Of a stretch of 38,308 bases of DNA, positions 26,284-35,628 are shown piece by piece. A program made the position numbers and the translations under genes. The stretch is from Candidatus Sulfotelmatobacter sp. GTDB lineage: Bacteria; Acidobacteriota; Terriglobia; Terriglobales; Acidobacteriaceae. The notes under the pieces were generated by a model that saw nothing but the letters and a program-made list of their open reading frames with translations, was not told the origin of the DNA and did no database searches. The stretch spans positions 1 to 38,308 of the forward strand of contig JASHNX010000221.1 of NCBI GenBank assembly GCA_030041415.1. The letters run 5' to 3'. The first letter of the stretch is position 1. Each line of letters opens with the position of its first letter.

Positions 26284-28029
26284 ACCGCTTCGACCAGCCA
26301 TCTTATCCCGCCCCACGGCGGTGAATTAATCCAACTTGTCGCGCAATCGGAAAGGATTGATGAGCTCAAGGCTCACTCACGGGAATGGCCCTCGTGGGAT
26401 CTGACCGCGCGACAACTCTGCGATCTGGAGTTGCTTTTGTCCGGCGGTTTTTCTCCGCTGCGCGGATTTATGACTCGCGCCGATTATGAAGGAGTTTGCC
26501 GCGACATGCGACTGGCGAACGGAACTCTCTGGCCTATCCCGATTACCTTGGACGTCAGCGAGGAGTTTGCGAAGAAGCTGACGCCCGGCTCAAGCAAGGT
26601 TGCCCTGCGCGATCCGGAGGGCGTGATGCTCGCCGTCCTCAACGTTGAGGAAGTTTGGCAGCCCGATCGTAAAGCCGAAGCAATGGCAGTTTTCAACACC
26701 ACCAGCAGCGCACATCCGGGAGCGGATTATGCGATCAATAAGTCGAACACCTGGTACGTTGGGGGAAAACTCGAGGGTTGCCAGATTCCCTCGCACTATG
26801 ATTTCCGCAATCTGCGTTTAACTCCCGCCGAACTGCGCGCGGAATTCGCCCGTGTAGGATGGCGCCGCGTGGTTGCTTTCCAGACGCGAAATCCCATGCA
26901 CCGGGCCCATGTCGAACTTACCTTTCGCGCGGCCAAACAAGTCGAGGCCAACTTGCTCATTAATCCCAGCGTGGGCATGACCAAGCCTGGCGATGTGGAC
27001 TATTACACGCGCGTGCGCTGCTACCAGTTGCTGCTGCCGAAGTTCCCGCAGTCGACCGCCAAACTTTCGTTGCTGCCTCTTGCTATGCGTATGGGGGGAC
27101 CTCGGGAGGCCATTTGGCATGCATTGATTCGCAAGAACTACGGCTGCACGCACTTTATTGTGGGCCGCGATCATGCCGGTCCGGGATCCGATCCCGAGAC
27201 CAAGAAGCCGTTCTATGGGCCGTATGAAGCACAGGAGCTTTTCAAAAAGCACGAAGCTGATATCGGCGTGACCATGGTGAATTTCAATATGATGGTCTAC
27301 CTCGAGGAACAGGACAAATATGTTCCGGATAACGAGGTCAAGCCGGGCGAGCGCGTGCTCAACATTTCCGGCACGGAGCTCCGCCAACGGTTGAACGAAG
27401 GCCGCGATATCCCCGGATGGTTTACCTATCCCGAAGTCGTTGCTGAATTGCGGCGCAGTTTCCCGCCGCGGCACAAACAGGGATTGACTGTTTTCTTCAC
27501 GGGGTTGTCAGGTTCGGGTAAATCGACCATCGCCAACGTGCTAATGACCAAGTTTCTCGAGGCCGGTGGTCGTCCGGTAACGATGCTTGACGGCGACCTG
27601 GTTCGCAAGCACCTTTCTTCTGAGCTCGGATTCTCCAAGGAGCATCGCGACATCAATATTCGTCGTATCGGATACGTTGCCTCGGAGATCACCAAGAATG
27701 GAGGCATCGCGATCTGCGCGCCGATCGCTCCCTATGACGCCACTCGCAAACATGTGCGCCAGATGATCGAGCCTTACGGCGGATTCATTCTCGTACATAT
27801 CGCTACTTCTGTTGAGGTCTGCGAACAGCGCGACCGCAAAGGCTTATACGCGAAAGCGCGTGCGGGAATCCTGAAAGAATTCACCGGCATTTCGGATCCC
27901 TATGAGGTTCCGGCCGATGCCGAGGTCACGATCAACACCGGCGACCTGTCCCCCGAAGAAGCAGCGCAGGAAATCGTTCTGCACCTGGAGAGGGAGGGTT
28001 TCATCGGATCGACGGCTCAGTCAGCCTAA
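26281..28029 (+). CDS. Bifunctional ATP sulfurylase - APS kinase
   Basis: This 582-residue fusion makes PAPS from sulfate in two steps. The ATP sulfurylase half (about 1-395) carries QTRNPMHRAH (about 201-210), the family's nucleotide motif, and GRDHAGPG (about 295-302). The APS kinase half (about 400-582) has the P-loop GLSGSGKST (about 408-416), DGD after strand two, the FSKEHRDINIRR segment and IAPYDATR. Both active sites look complete, as in the Aquifex-type Sat-CysC. The product is used for sulfur assimilation or as sulfate donor to sulfotransferases; no PAPS reductase is in the window. It heads a plus-strand module with the exporter 36 bases downstream. A start at 26230 would add 17 residues. 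Confidence 0.95.
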   Translation: MTASTSHLIPPHGGELIQLVAQSERIDELKAHSREWPSWDLTARQLCDLELLLSGGFSPLRGFMTRADYEGVCRDMRLANGTLWPIPITLDVSEEFAKKLTPGSSKVALRDPEGVMLAVLNVEEVWQPDRKAEAMAVFNTTSSAHPGADYAINKSNTWYVGGKLEGCQIPSHYDFRNLRLTPAELRAEFARVGWRRVVAFQTRNPMHRAHVELTFRAAKQVEANLLINPSVGMTKPGDVDYYTRVRCYQLLLPKFPQSTAKLSLLPLAMRMGGPREAIWHALIRKNYGCTHFIVGRDHAGPGSDPETKKPFYGPYEAQELFKKHEADIGVTMVNFNMMVYLEEQDKYVPDNEVKPGERVLNISGTELRQRLNEGRDIPGWFTYPEVVAELRRSFPPRHKQGLTVFFTGLSGSGKSTIANVLMTKFLEAGGRPVTMLDGDLVRKHLSSELGFSKEHRDINIRRIGYVASEITKNGGIAICAPIAPYDATRKHVRQMIEPYGGFILVHIATSVEVCEQRDRKGLYAKARAGILKEFTGISDPYEVPADAEVTINTGDLSPEEAAQEIVLHLEREGFIGSTAQSA

Positions 28030-28065
28030 GTCTCCGAAGAGTTAGAGAACGGGAAGCTTTACGGC

Positions 28066-28833
28066 ATGGATCTGCTGCTAAAGAGCTTGGTAGGTTTTGT
28101 AGTTGGCGCTCTCATCGGAATGACGGGAGTCGGCGGCGGCGTATTGCTGCTTCCCATCCTGATCTTTGGCTTGGGCGTGCCGCCATTGCGCGCAGTCGGC
28201 TCCGATGCGATGTTCAATTTTTTTACGAAAATTGGCGCCAGCGCAGTTCACCTGAGGAAGGGAACGGTGCGGAAGCAAGTGGTTTTGGCGCTGGCGGCGG
28301 GCAGCGCCCCGGGATCGTTCATAGGCGTGAACTTCCTGATGTATCTGCGAAACCACTATGGGGACGGCGTAAATCATTTTATTACCGTTGCGGTAGGAGT
28401 ATTGCTGGTCTGCATTCCGACTTTTTTGTTTTTTCAGAAAAAAATCGAAGATCACGCGGCGGCCAAACCGCCGACGATGAAATCCTTTGCATGGATGACC
28501 CTGATCGGGTTGGTTGCCGGATTCCTGGTTGGCATCACTTCGGTAGGATCAGGCAGCATTGTGATGATGCTGCTCTTGCTCTTTTATAGTTTTCAACCGA
28601 AAGTGATGGTCGGCACCGATATTGTTCATGCTCTGGTGCTGACCGGTGTCACCAGCTTTCTTCACTTCCGCATGCACAACGTGGATCTCCACCTGGTAGG
28701 CGCGCTCCTGATTGGTTCGGTTCCCGGAGGCCTGTTGGGTTCCTATCTCAGCACGCGCGTGCCGGTTCCGTGGCTCAGGCGCATTCTGTGTGCAGTCTTA
28801 CTCGCGACCGGTGCGCGCATGCTCATGGCCTAA
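28066..28833 (+). CDS. TauE/SafE-family sulfite or organosulfonate exporter
   Basis: A 255-residue membrane protein with about eight helices in two similar halves. Each half starts with the glycine-rich motif of the family: GMTGVGGGVLLLPILIFGLG at about 19-38 and GITSVGSGSIVMMLLLLFY at about 160-178. The family moves sulfite, sulfoacetate or similar anions, mostly outward. Its place between sat-cysC and the cysQ-like gene makes a sulfur anion (sulfite or sulfate) the likely substrate; direction cannot be read from sequence. A GGGAAG ribosome site precedes the ATG. Confidence 0.85.
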   Translation: MDLLLKSLVGFVVGALIGMTGVGGGVLLLPILIFGLGVPPLRAVGSDAMFNFFTKIGASAVHLRKGTVRKQVVLALAAGSAPGSFIGVNFLMYLRNHYGDGVNHFITVAVGVLLVCIPTFLFFQKKIEDHAAAKPPTMKSFAWMTLIGLVAGFLVGITSVGSGSIVMMLLLLFYSFQPKVMVGTDIVHALVLTGVTSFLHFRMHNVDLHLVGALLIGSVPGGLLGSYLSTRVPVPWLRRILCAVLLATGARMLMA

Positions 28834-28865
28834 GCGAGCGATCATACAGACTTAAGGGCACAAAT

Positions 28866-29675
28866 ATGCAATCCAATCGTTATGCGCAAATCCTTGAACG
28901 TATTCAAGCTGCCATCGAGGCCTCACGCCCGGTATTTGCCCGTTTCACGCCCGGAGCAATTGAAACGGAATATAAAGTTGGGCATGATCCGGTAACCGAG
29001 GCGGATCGAGCTCTCGATGCCATTCTGCGAAAGGAATTGTTGCGCCAGGATGAAGGCTGGCTTTCGGAAGAAAGCGTCGATGATGCCGTTCGGCTGCAGC
29101 GATCGCGAGTCTGGGTAGTCGATCCGCTCGATGGCACGAGAGAATTTGTTAAAGGCATTCCGGAATTCTGCGTATCCATTGGCTACGTGGAAAATGGCCA
29201 CCCCGTAGCCGGCGGAATCTATAACCCAGCGACAGATGAAACCTTTCTTGGGTCAATCGACTCCGGCGTGATTTACAACGGCAAACCGGCCCGGCCAAGT
29301 CAACGTAAGAGTTTGGAAGACGCACTGGTGCTCGCCAGTCGAAGCGAAGTGAAGCGCGGCGAGTGGAAGGTATTTGAGAATTCTGCGCTGAGCATTCGCC
29401 CGATGGGATCGGTCGCTTACAAGCTGGCGCTGGTTTCGGCGGGACTGGCCGATGTAACCTTTACGTTGACTCCAAAGAATGAGTGGGACGTCGTAGGCGG
29501 CGCCGCGCTGGTCGAGAGCGCGGGAGGGTTTGTCAGCACTTTGGAGAAAACCAGTCTTATTGCGAATCGCCGCAATTCGCTCTTATCTGGCCTTCTGGCT
29601 TGCGGGCCATTTCTGAAAAACGAACTGCTCGCGCTCATCGAACCGCATATTCCAGTGGCTGAACAAAGTCGATAG
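28866..29675 (+). CDS. cysQ: CysQ-type 3'(2'),5'-bisphosphate nucleotidase
   Basis: A 270-residue inositol-monophosphatase-family enzyme. Its metal and phosphate motifs are present: DPVTEAD (about 39-45), the Glu pair in WLSEESVDD (about 65-73), VDPLDGTREF (about 84-93) and EWDVVGGAA near residue 210. Within this family, DGTREF and the neighbourhood with sat-cysC favour CysQ, which dephosphorylates PAP left after PAPS has been used; inositol monophosphatase activity is the main alternative. I chose the ATG at 28866, after an AAGGG, over longer in-frame starts that would overlap the exporter gene. It closes the sulfur module, keeping PAP from building up and blocking sulfotransferases or reductases. 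Confidence 0.85.
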   Translation: MQSNRYAQILERIQAAIEASRPVFARFTPGAIETEYKVGHDPVTEADRALDAILRKELLRQDEGWLSEESVDDAVRLQRSRVWVVDPLDGTREFVKGIPEFCVSIGYVENGHPVAGGIYNPATDETFLGSIDSGVIYNGKPARPSQRKSLEDALVLASRSEVKRGEWKVFENSALSIRPMGSVAYKLALVSAGLADVTFTLTPKNEWDVVGGAALVESAGGFVSTLEKTSLIANRRNSLLSGLLACGPFLKNELLALIEPHIPVAEQSR

Positions 29676-29745
29676 CTGTTCTCCGGCCGACAAAGGAGCG
29701 CATGTTATTTTCAGCACAGGTGCAGCTTACTTCTCTTTTGACCTC

Positions 29746-30741
29746 ATGAGCAGGCTTTACATCTCAGGCGGGCGGCAGCGGGCCACCATATTTCACAAAC
29801 TCGAGGAGTGGCAATCTTACGAACAGGCGCTGCTTATCGAGTTGGACACGGCAACAGGTCATTCCCGCGCGCGCGTCGAATACGTGACGCCTCCAGCAGC
29901 ATGCGCGGGTGAATTGCCGTCGATTCTCTTTAAGTCAGCATCATTGCGAAACAATAAGCTCTATGCCTGCACTTCTACAGAGATCTTGATCTACGAAGTT
30001 CCAGCGTTTCGGCGCTTGCATTACATTTCCTTGCCCTGCTTCAACGATCTCCATCATGTTTGTCCAACTGGGAGAGGAACGCTGCTGGTCGCCGTGACAG
30101 GTCTCGATATGGTGGTTGAGATCACCCTGGAAGGAAACTTGGTGCGGGAGTGGAGCGTTCTAGGCGAGGATCCGTGGGCGCGATTTTCACGGCAAACCGA
30201 CTATCGCAAGATCGCTTCCACAAAGCCGCACCAGTCACACCCCAATCACGTTTTCGAGCTGGATGGCGAGGTATGGGTAACGCGCCTGCAGCAGCGCGAT
30301 GCGATCTGCTTGACCAAACCGGGCGCGCGCATCGATATCGCCATCCAGCGGCCGCATGACGGATATATTTTCGGGGATCGCATCTACTTCACGACTGTCG
30401 ATGGCTACATAGTCATCGCGAATCGCAAGACTTTGAAGATTGACGAAACTATTGATCTCAATGAGATGAGCAATCAATCGGACCAGGTCTTGGGATGGTG
30501 CCGCGGCCTGCTCCCGCTGGATGAGCGCCGGCTCTGGGTCGGGTTCACCCGTGTTCGGCCAACGAAGTTTGTCGAGAATGTAGCGTGGATCAAGAATGCG
30601 GGCAATCAACGCCACAAGCCCTCTCACCTAGCTCTGTACGATCTTGCGCGCAGGGAATGCGAACAGGAAATCGAGCTAGAGCCGCACGGAATTGACGTTG
30701 TCTTCAGCTTGCTGCCGGCATCGGCCGCCGGCAGCGGATAA
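29746..30741 (+). CDS. Uncharacterised histidine-rich propeller-like protein
   Basis: This 331-residue protein has no signal peptide or membrane helix and was not matched to a known function. It is beta-rich with a blade-like rhythm (NNKLYACTSTEILIYEV, GTLLVAVTGLDMVVEITLEG, DGEVWVTRLQQRDAICL, GDRIYFTTVDGYIVIANRKT, RRLWVGFTRVRP), fitting a beta-propeller. Histidines recur at the start of blades: DLHHV (103, 104), KPHQSHPNHVF (162, 165, 168), RPHDGY (204) and PHGIDVVF (314). In a propeller such residues can face the central channel and bind a metal. It may belong with the TIGR03032/DUF4915-like proteins of polysaccharide loci, but this is uncertain. It lies between the sulfur module and the flippase, on the same strand. 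Confidence 0.7.
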   Translation: MSRLYISGGRQRATIFHKLEEWQSYEQALLIELDTATGHSRARVEYVTPPAACAGELPSILFKSASLRNNKLYACTSTEILIYEVPAFRRLHYISLPCFNDLHHVCPTGRGTLLVAVTGLDMVVEITLEGNLVREWSVLGEDPWARFSRQTDYRKIASTKPHQSHPNHVFELDGEVWVTRLQQRDAICLTKPGARIDIAIQRPHDGYIFGDRIYFTTVDGYIVIANRKTLKIDETIDLNEMSNQSDQVLGWCRGLLPLDERRLWVGFTRVRPTKFVENVAWIKNAGNQRHKPSHLALYDLARRECEQEIELEPHGIDVVFSLLPASAAGSG

Positions 30742-30893
30742 TCTAAACTCCCGCGAACCGCGGTTCCAGGAAGTTGCGACCATATCTAGGCATATCGCGG
30801 TGTCTATGCTGAGTCCTCCGTCGCAAATTGTCGGCTATGATAGGAGCGTTCAGGAACCTCTGCCCGTTCGTTCACCACGGCCGTCGCCAATCT

Positions 30894-32468
30894 ATGCGCA
30901 AGCTGGAAAAGATTCAGATCATCAAGAATGTCGGGTCGAGCTGGGTTGCGCTGGCGGTCAACATTCTGGTCGGAATTTTCCTTTCGCCATTTATTTTGCA
31001 TCACCTAGGCGACGCCGCTTTCGGCATCTGGGTTTTGATTTTTTCACTCACGGGCTACTACGGAATCTTTGACTTCGGCATTCGCTCGTCGATCATCCGC
31101 TTTGTCTCGAAATACACGGCCACTCACGATTTGAACGAAGTGAGCGGGCTGATCAACACGGCTCTTTTCACTTATTCCTGCGTCGGAGTTTTATGTCTGA
31201 TTATCACGGTCGCCGGATCGTTTTGGGTAGATCGCATATTTCATATCACTCCCGGACTGCAAAGTACGGCGCGCTGGCTGCTGCTGATGGTCGGAGCCTC
31301 GGTCTCCGTCGGTTTCCCACTAGGGATGTTTGGTGGGGTGCTCGAGGGTCTGCAGAAATTTTACATTCTCAACTGGACGAATATCACTTCTAGCCTGCTA
31401 CGCCTCGTGCTGATTGTGTTCTACCTGCGTCGTGGCCATGGTCTGCTTGCGGTTGCGCTTATCACGGTCGGCATGCCTTTTCTTGCGTCGATTGTTCGCA
31501 TGATCATCGCCATGCGTTCCATGCCGGTCAAGTTTTCCTCGACCCTTGTCGACCGCGGTTCATTCCGCCAGATGGCGAATTACAGCGGCCTGACCTTCAT
31601 GATTATCGTCGCTGCGCAGCTACGGTTTAAAACCGATGCAGTTGTGATCGGGACATTTCTTTCGTCAGCAGCAATCACGTACTTCTATGCCGGCTCGCGG
31701 CTAGTCGATTATGCCGGTGAAGTCGTAAGCAGCCTGGCGCAAATTTTTGTTCCAATGTCGAGCCAGTCCGATGCCGAGGGGAATATGGCTCGCCTGCGGA
31801 AGATTTTTATAGCCGGAAATCGCGTCTGTGCCTTCACGACTTTTCCCATGACCGCAACATTCGTGATCGTGGGCAAATCCATCATCGAGGTGTGGCTGGG
31901 AAAAAGATACGTCGCGCTTGGCTATCCGGTCCTGATCACCCTGATCATTCCTACCACGCTGATGTTGATGCAATCTGCCTCATCGCGCATTTTGTTCGGT
32001 ATCAGCAAGCACGGTCGGTTCGCGGTTGTAGCCCTGCTGGAAGGCACGGCAAACCTGATTCTGAGCATATTGCTGGTGCGTCCGTTTGGGATTCTGGGCG
32101 ATGCCATCGGTACCGCAATTCCATTAGCGGTTACCTACCTGTTGTTCATGCCTCGCCACCTCTGTCGTCAGCTTGGCATTCGCCTCTCGACCTACGTGCG
32201 ACAAGCCTATCTGCTGCCGCTGTTGCTAAGCGTCCCTGTGGCACTCTTTCTTTTTGTTATTCACTCTGTTTCTGCGGCTCATTCTTATCGGCAACTGATT
32301 CCGGAGCTGCTCATCGCAGCCGCCATCTATGCTGTCTGTTTGTGGTGGGCGTATACGAGCAATCGCGCTTTTCAAGTGGATGATCTCGCTTCCTCGCGCC
32401 CGGAACTGAATTCGGTTGCCACTTTGGAAATGGCTGTCACAGGCCAAAGTTCGCAACCGGAGATCTAA
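30894..32468 (+). CDS. Wzx-type polysaccharide flippase (MOP superfamily)
   Basis: A membrane protein of 524 residues with about 12-14 helices. The opening segment (KIQIIKNVGSSWVALAVNIL, then FLSPFILHHLGDAAFGIWVL) is characteristic of Wzx/MATE-like exporters that flip lipid-linked glycans across the cytoplasmic membrane. A charged loop KFSSTLVDRGSFRQMANYSG near the middle is also typical. The ATG at 30894 gives the usual start; ATG 30837 or TTG 30828 would add 19-22 residues, and no good ribosome site marks any of them. Its neighbours are glycosyltransferase and uronate-sugar genes, so its cargo is probably the repeat unit of a surface polysaccharide. Confidence 0.88.
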   Translation: MRKLEKIQIIKNVGSSWVALAVNILVGIFLSPFILHHLGDAAFGIWVLIFSLTGYYGIFDFGIRSSIIRFVSKYTATHDLNEVSGLINTALFTYSCVGVLCLIITVAGSFWVDRIFHITPGLQSTARWLLLMVGASVSVGFPLGMFGGVLEGLQKFYILNWTNITSSLLRLVLIVFYLRRGHGLLAVALITVGMPFLASIVRMIIAMRSMPVKFSSTLVDRGSFRQMANYSGLTFMIIVAAQLRFKTDAVVIGTFLSSAAITYFYAGSRLVDYAGEVVSSLAQIFVPMSSQSDAEGNMARLRKIFIAGNRVCAFTTFPMTATFVIVGKSIIEVWLGKRYVALGYPVLITLIIPTTLMLMQSASSRILFGISKHGRFAVVALLEGTANLILSILLVRPFGILGDAIGTAIPLAVTYLLFMPRHLCRQLGIRLSTYVRQAYLLPLLLSVPVALFLFVIHSVSAAHSYRQLIPELLIAAAIYAVCLWWAYTSNRAFQVDDLASSRPELNSVATLEMAVTGQSSQPEI

Positions 32469-32550
32469 AGATGGCCGGAGAACGATTTTCAAGTTTCGTT
32501 TTCACTGTGAAATGAGTTCATTGGCGCCGGAAAAAGCCTGAGGGGTAAAG

Positions 32551-34332
32551 ATGAAATTTTGCTTTCGAGGCGCGTCTGAGCTGCATGCCTTTCTTATGCT
32601 GCTGGTGCTCGTTTCTATTTCGCCATTGTCAAACGGTCGGAGCGCTGACCACGCCACTGGGAACATGTTCGACGGTCCAGCCGAGTTACCGAGAGAATAT
32701 GTCAAGAGTGATCTGAGAGATTCTCCAGCGGCCGGGAAGGTCTGGACGGTTCATAGCGTTGAAGACCTTTACGAAAGTTTAGCGAAATCTTCTTGCGGCG
32801 ACACGATCCAACTGCAGTCGGGTGGGGTCTTTTCAGGAAATATCGTGCTGCCGGCGAAGAATTGTGACGATGCGCATTGGATCATTCTGCGAACCAGCGC
32901 ACCTGATTCTGCCCTGCCGCCGGAACATAATCGACTGACGCCGTGCTATGGCGGAGTACTATCGCTGCCGGCAAGACCTTCGTGGAATTGTCCATCAAAC
33001 ACGAACATTCTGGCGAAAATCGAGTTCAGTGGCGGCGGAGGATCGGGCCCGCTTCTGTTCTCTCCTGGAGCAAATCACTATCGGCTGGTCGGCCTGGAAA
33101 TCACTGCGCTCGGCAGCGCATACAATCTGGTCGAATTTATCGGTCCGGCCGACCATATCATCTTCGATCGCGTGTGGATGCACGGCACGGTGCAAGGCGA
33201 AGCCGCGCGAGGCATTTTGTTGGGGCAAAGCCGCTACGTTGCGGTCATCGATTCCTTTTTTTCTGACTTCCATTGCGTCGCGAAGACCGGTTCTTGCGGT
33301 GACTCGCAGGCCATTGCCGGAGGAATTGGCGATGGGCCGATGGGTCCCTACGAGATCGTGAACAATTTTCTTGAAGCCTCGGGCGAGAACATTATGTTCG
33401 GGGGCGGCCGCGGCACCGCAACGCCGCAGGATATTGAAGTTCGTCACAATCACCTGTTCAAGCCCTCGATATGGATGAAGGGCCAGCCTGGATACGTGGG
33501 AGGAGAAGACGGAAATCCGTTTATCGTAAAAAATCTTTTCGAGCTGAAAAATGCGCAGCGCATTCTTCTCGAAGGCAACATCATGGAGAACACGTGGGGC
33601 GGTTTCACTCAGGCAGGGTTCGGAATCGTGTTGACGCCTAGAAATCCAGGCGGCTGCTTGCCCTGCAAAGTAGCGGATGTGACCATTCGGAATAACTACA
33701 TCCGTCATGTCGGTTCCGGCTTGCAAATCGCTAATGCGCCGTCGGGCTCTGGAGTGGCGGTCGATGGCCAGCGCTACAGCATTCACGATATCGTGATCGA
33801 TGATATCGACGGTCCCAAGTACGGTGGCGCCGGGGAACTTGCGCAAATTTCGGTAAACCCTGGTGCGCCGCTTCTTCAAAATGTGAAAATCGATCACATC
33901 ACCGCGTTTCCCCCGCACGGTCTGTTCTTTATTGGCGATTTCGTAGCGACCAGCGGACCAATAAACAATTTTAGTTTTACCAACAGCATTGTGACCGCAG
34001 GCACAAATCCAGTCTGGTCGACGGGTGGTGGTCCGGCAAACTGCGCCTTTCACGACGATCCTCGCACCACGTTCCAATCTTGCTTTATCGGCTCCACGAT
34101 CGCTGCAAACGTAATTCTCGACCCACCGCCAGCGTACGGTCCGGGAAACTGGCCCGCCAATAACTACTTTCCGAAGTCGGCCCAAGCGGTCAAGTTCGCC
34201 AACTACAATGGCGGCAACGGCGGTGACTATCGCCTGCAGCCTTCGAGCCCATACAAACGCAAGGGCACCGATGGCAAAGACCTTGGAGCGGACATGGATG
34301 CGATCCATGCGGCAACGGCCGGTGCTAATTAG
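32551..34332 (+). CDS. Secreted right-handed parallel beta-helix protein
   Basis: A 593-residue exported protein with a signal peptide at about residues 10-31 (FLMLLVLVSISPLSNG). From about 70 on it shows the repeating turns of a pectate-lyase-like beta helix: DTIQLQSGGVFSGNIVLPAKN, YRLVGLEITALGSAYNLVEF, DIEVRHNHLFKP, RILLEGNIMENTWGGF and VTIRNNYIRHVGSGLQI. Many Asn/His turn residues and several Cys pairs fit a secreted fold. Members of this fold cleave or epimerise uronate-containing polysaccharides (pectate, alginate) or just bind surfaces. No catalytic set can be assigned with confidence. Position next to a glycosyltransferase and GDP-mannose 6-dehydrogenase suggests action on the local polysaccharide. 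Confidence 0.78.
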   Translation: MKFCFRGASELHAFLMLLVLVSISPLSNGRSADHATGNMFDGPAELPREYVKSDLRDSPAAGKVWTVHSVEDLYESLAKSSCGDTIQLQSGGVFSGNIVLPAKNCDDAHWIILRTSAPDSALPPEHNRLTPCYGGVLSLPARPSWNCPSNTNILAKIEFSGGGGSGPLLFSPGANHYRLVGLEITALGSAYNLVEFIGPADHIIFDRVWMHGTVQGEAARGILLGQSRYVAVIDSFFSDFHCVAKTGSCGDSQAIAGGIGDGPMGPYEIVNNFLEASGENIMFGGGRGTATPQDIEVRHNHLFKPSIWMKGQPGYVGGEDGNPFIVKNLFELKNAQRILLEGNIMENTWGGFTQAGFGIVLTPRNPGGCLPCKVADVTIRNNYIRHVGSGLQIANAPSGSGVAVDGQRYSIHDIVIDDIDGPKYGGAGELAQISVNPGAPLLQNVKIDHITAFPPHGLFFIGDFVATSGPINNFSFTNSIVTAGTNPVWSTGGGPANCAFHDDPRTTFQSCFIGSTIAANVILDPPPAYGPGNWPANNYFPKSAQAVKFANYNGGNGGDYRLQPSSPYKRKGTDGKDLGADMDAIHAATAGAN

Positions 34333-34353
34333 AATCTGATTGCATTCCTCGGC

Positions 34354-35565
34354 ATGAAGATACTGTGGGTAAAGGCTGGCGGACTGGTTCCACCCGACAC
34401 TGGCGGGAAGATCCGGAGCTACAATATTCTCCGCGAGCTTTCGCGCCAACACTCCGTTACTTTCTTTTCCTTCTATGCCGCTCACACCAATGATCAGCAT
34501 AGTGACTTAAAGAACATTTTTGACCGCGTCGTCTGCCTGCCGTTGAAACTTCCAGAAGCGAAGAGCGCGGCCGAGATGTTCAGCTATGGCATTCGCTTGT
34601 TTTCGCCACAACCCTATGGCATCGCTAAATTCTGTTTGCCTGAAGTCCGTCGAAGAGTGCTGGCTCTGATCAACCAAGAAAAGTACGACGTCATCGTCTG
34701 TGATTTTATGGCGGCTGCTGGAGCGATTCCGTGGACTTCGCCCGTTCCCAAGGTCCTGTTCACTCATAATGTCGAGGCAACCATCTGGCAACGGCACTAT
34801 GAGGTCGCCGCGAATCCCATTTGGAAAGCCATTTCCTGGCTGGAATGGAAAAAAATGGAAAACGCCGAGCACAGATACCTGCACCTGGCCGACCACGTGC
34901 TCACCGTTTCGGAAGCGGACCGCGATGCATTCGCCCACATCGTGGCTCCAGCGAAGCTGAGCGTTATTCCCACGGGCGTTGACGTTGAGTACTTCCAGCC
35001 GCTGGCTTTAGAGGAAACGCCCAATTCGATAGTCTTCACTGGATCCATGGATTGGCTTCCCAATGAGGATGCCATGATTCATTTTCTCGCCGAAATTTTC
35101 CCTTTAATAAGACGGCAACTCCCCGATGCGACTCTCGAAGTAGTCGGCCGAAAGCCCTCGCGGAGGCTGCAGGCTCTCGCAGAAAAAGAAACAAATGTAA
35201 TGCTCACCGGTTGGGTCGAAGACGTTCGGCCCCATCTCGCACGCGGATCCGTATGCATTGTTCCGCTAAGGATTGGAGGAGGCACGCGGCTGAAGATTTT
35301 CGAGGCGATGGCGATGGCCAAGCCGGTCGTTTCTTCTTCAATTGGGGCGGAGGGGCTGCCCATCGAGTCAGGCGAGAATATTGTGCTTGCGGACGCTCCT
35401 CAGGATTTCGCCAATCGGGTTGTATCGCTGCTCCGGGATTCTAGCGAGAGGATGCGAATCGGCAACGCCGCACGCGCGTTGGTGCAAGAAAAATACGGAT
35501 GGCCGAGGATCGCTGAAATCTTCGCTCAGACTCTGCAGGATGTTGTGTCTCGCGGGCAGAAGTGA
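34354..35565 (+). CDS. GT4-family glycosyltransferase
   Basis: A 403-residue cytosolic GT-B fold enzyme. The N-terminal domain begins MKILWVKAGGLVPPDTGGKI with the Gly-rich acceptor loop. The C-terminal half has the sugar-nucleotide site: VIPTGVDVEYFQP, FTGSMDWLPNEDAM, TLEVVGRKPS, LTGWVEDVRPHLARGSVCIVPLRIGGGTRLKIFEAMAMAKPVVSSSIGAEG, with the E-x7-E acidic pattern of the family in the last block. It resembles sugar transferases of exopolysaccharide loci (Stp1/WbuB type). Donor and acceptor are unknown. It follows the beta-helix gene by 21 bases and converges with the dehydrogenase gene. Confidence 0.9.
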   Translation: MKILWVKAGGLVPPDTGGKIRSYNILRELSRQHSVTFFSFYAAHTNDQHSDLKNIFDRVVCLPLKLPEAKSAAEMFSYGIRLFSPQPYGIAKFCLPEVRRRVLALINQEKYDVIVCDFMAAAGAIPWTSPVPKVLFTHNVEATIWQRHYEVAANPIWKAISWLEWKKMENAEHRYLHLADHVLTVSEADRDAFAHIVAPAKLSVIPTGVDVEYFQPLALEETPNSIVFTGSMDWLPNEDAMIHFLAEIFPLIRRQLPDATLEVVGRKPSRRLQALAEKETNVMLTGWVEDVRPHLARGSVCIVPLRIGGGTRLKIFEAMAMAKPVVSSSIGAEGLPIESGENIVLADAPQDFANRVVSLLRDSSERMRIGNAARALVQEKYGWPRIAEIFAQTLQDVVSRGQK

Positions 35566-35628
35566 ATACGTATGAGGTACGAGATCACTGAGACTTGGCG
35601 TTGCTGCAATTTGGAGGGGTTAGTTCGG

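Noticed and set aside
32995-34500. Minus-strand open frame of 501 codons
   Set aside because: Antisense to the beta-helix gene and the start of the GT4 gene; the translation is Arg/His-rich without any family pattern.
35566-35628. Terminator between the convergent GT4 and dehydrogenase genes
   Set aside because: No stable stem with a T-run was found in the 63-base gap on either strand.
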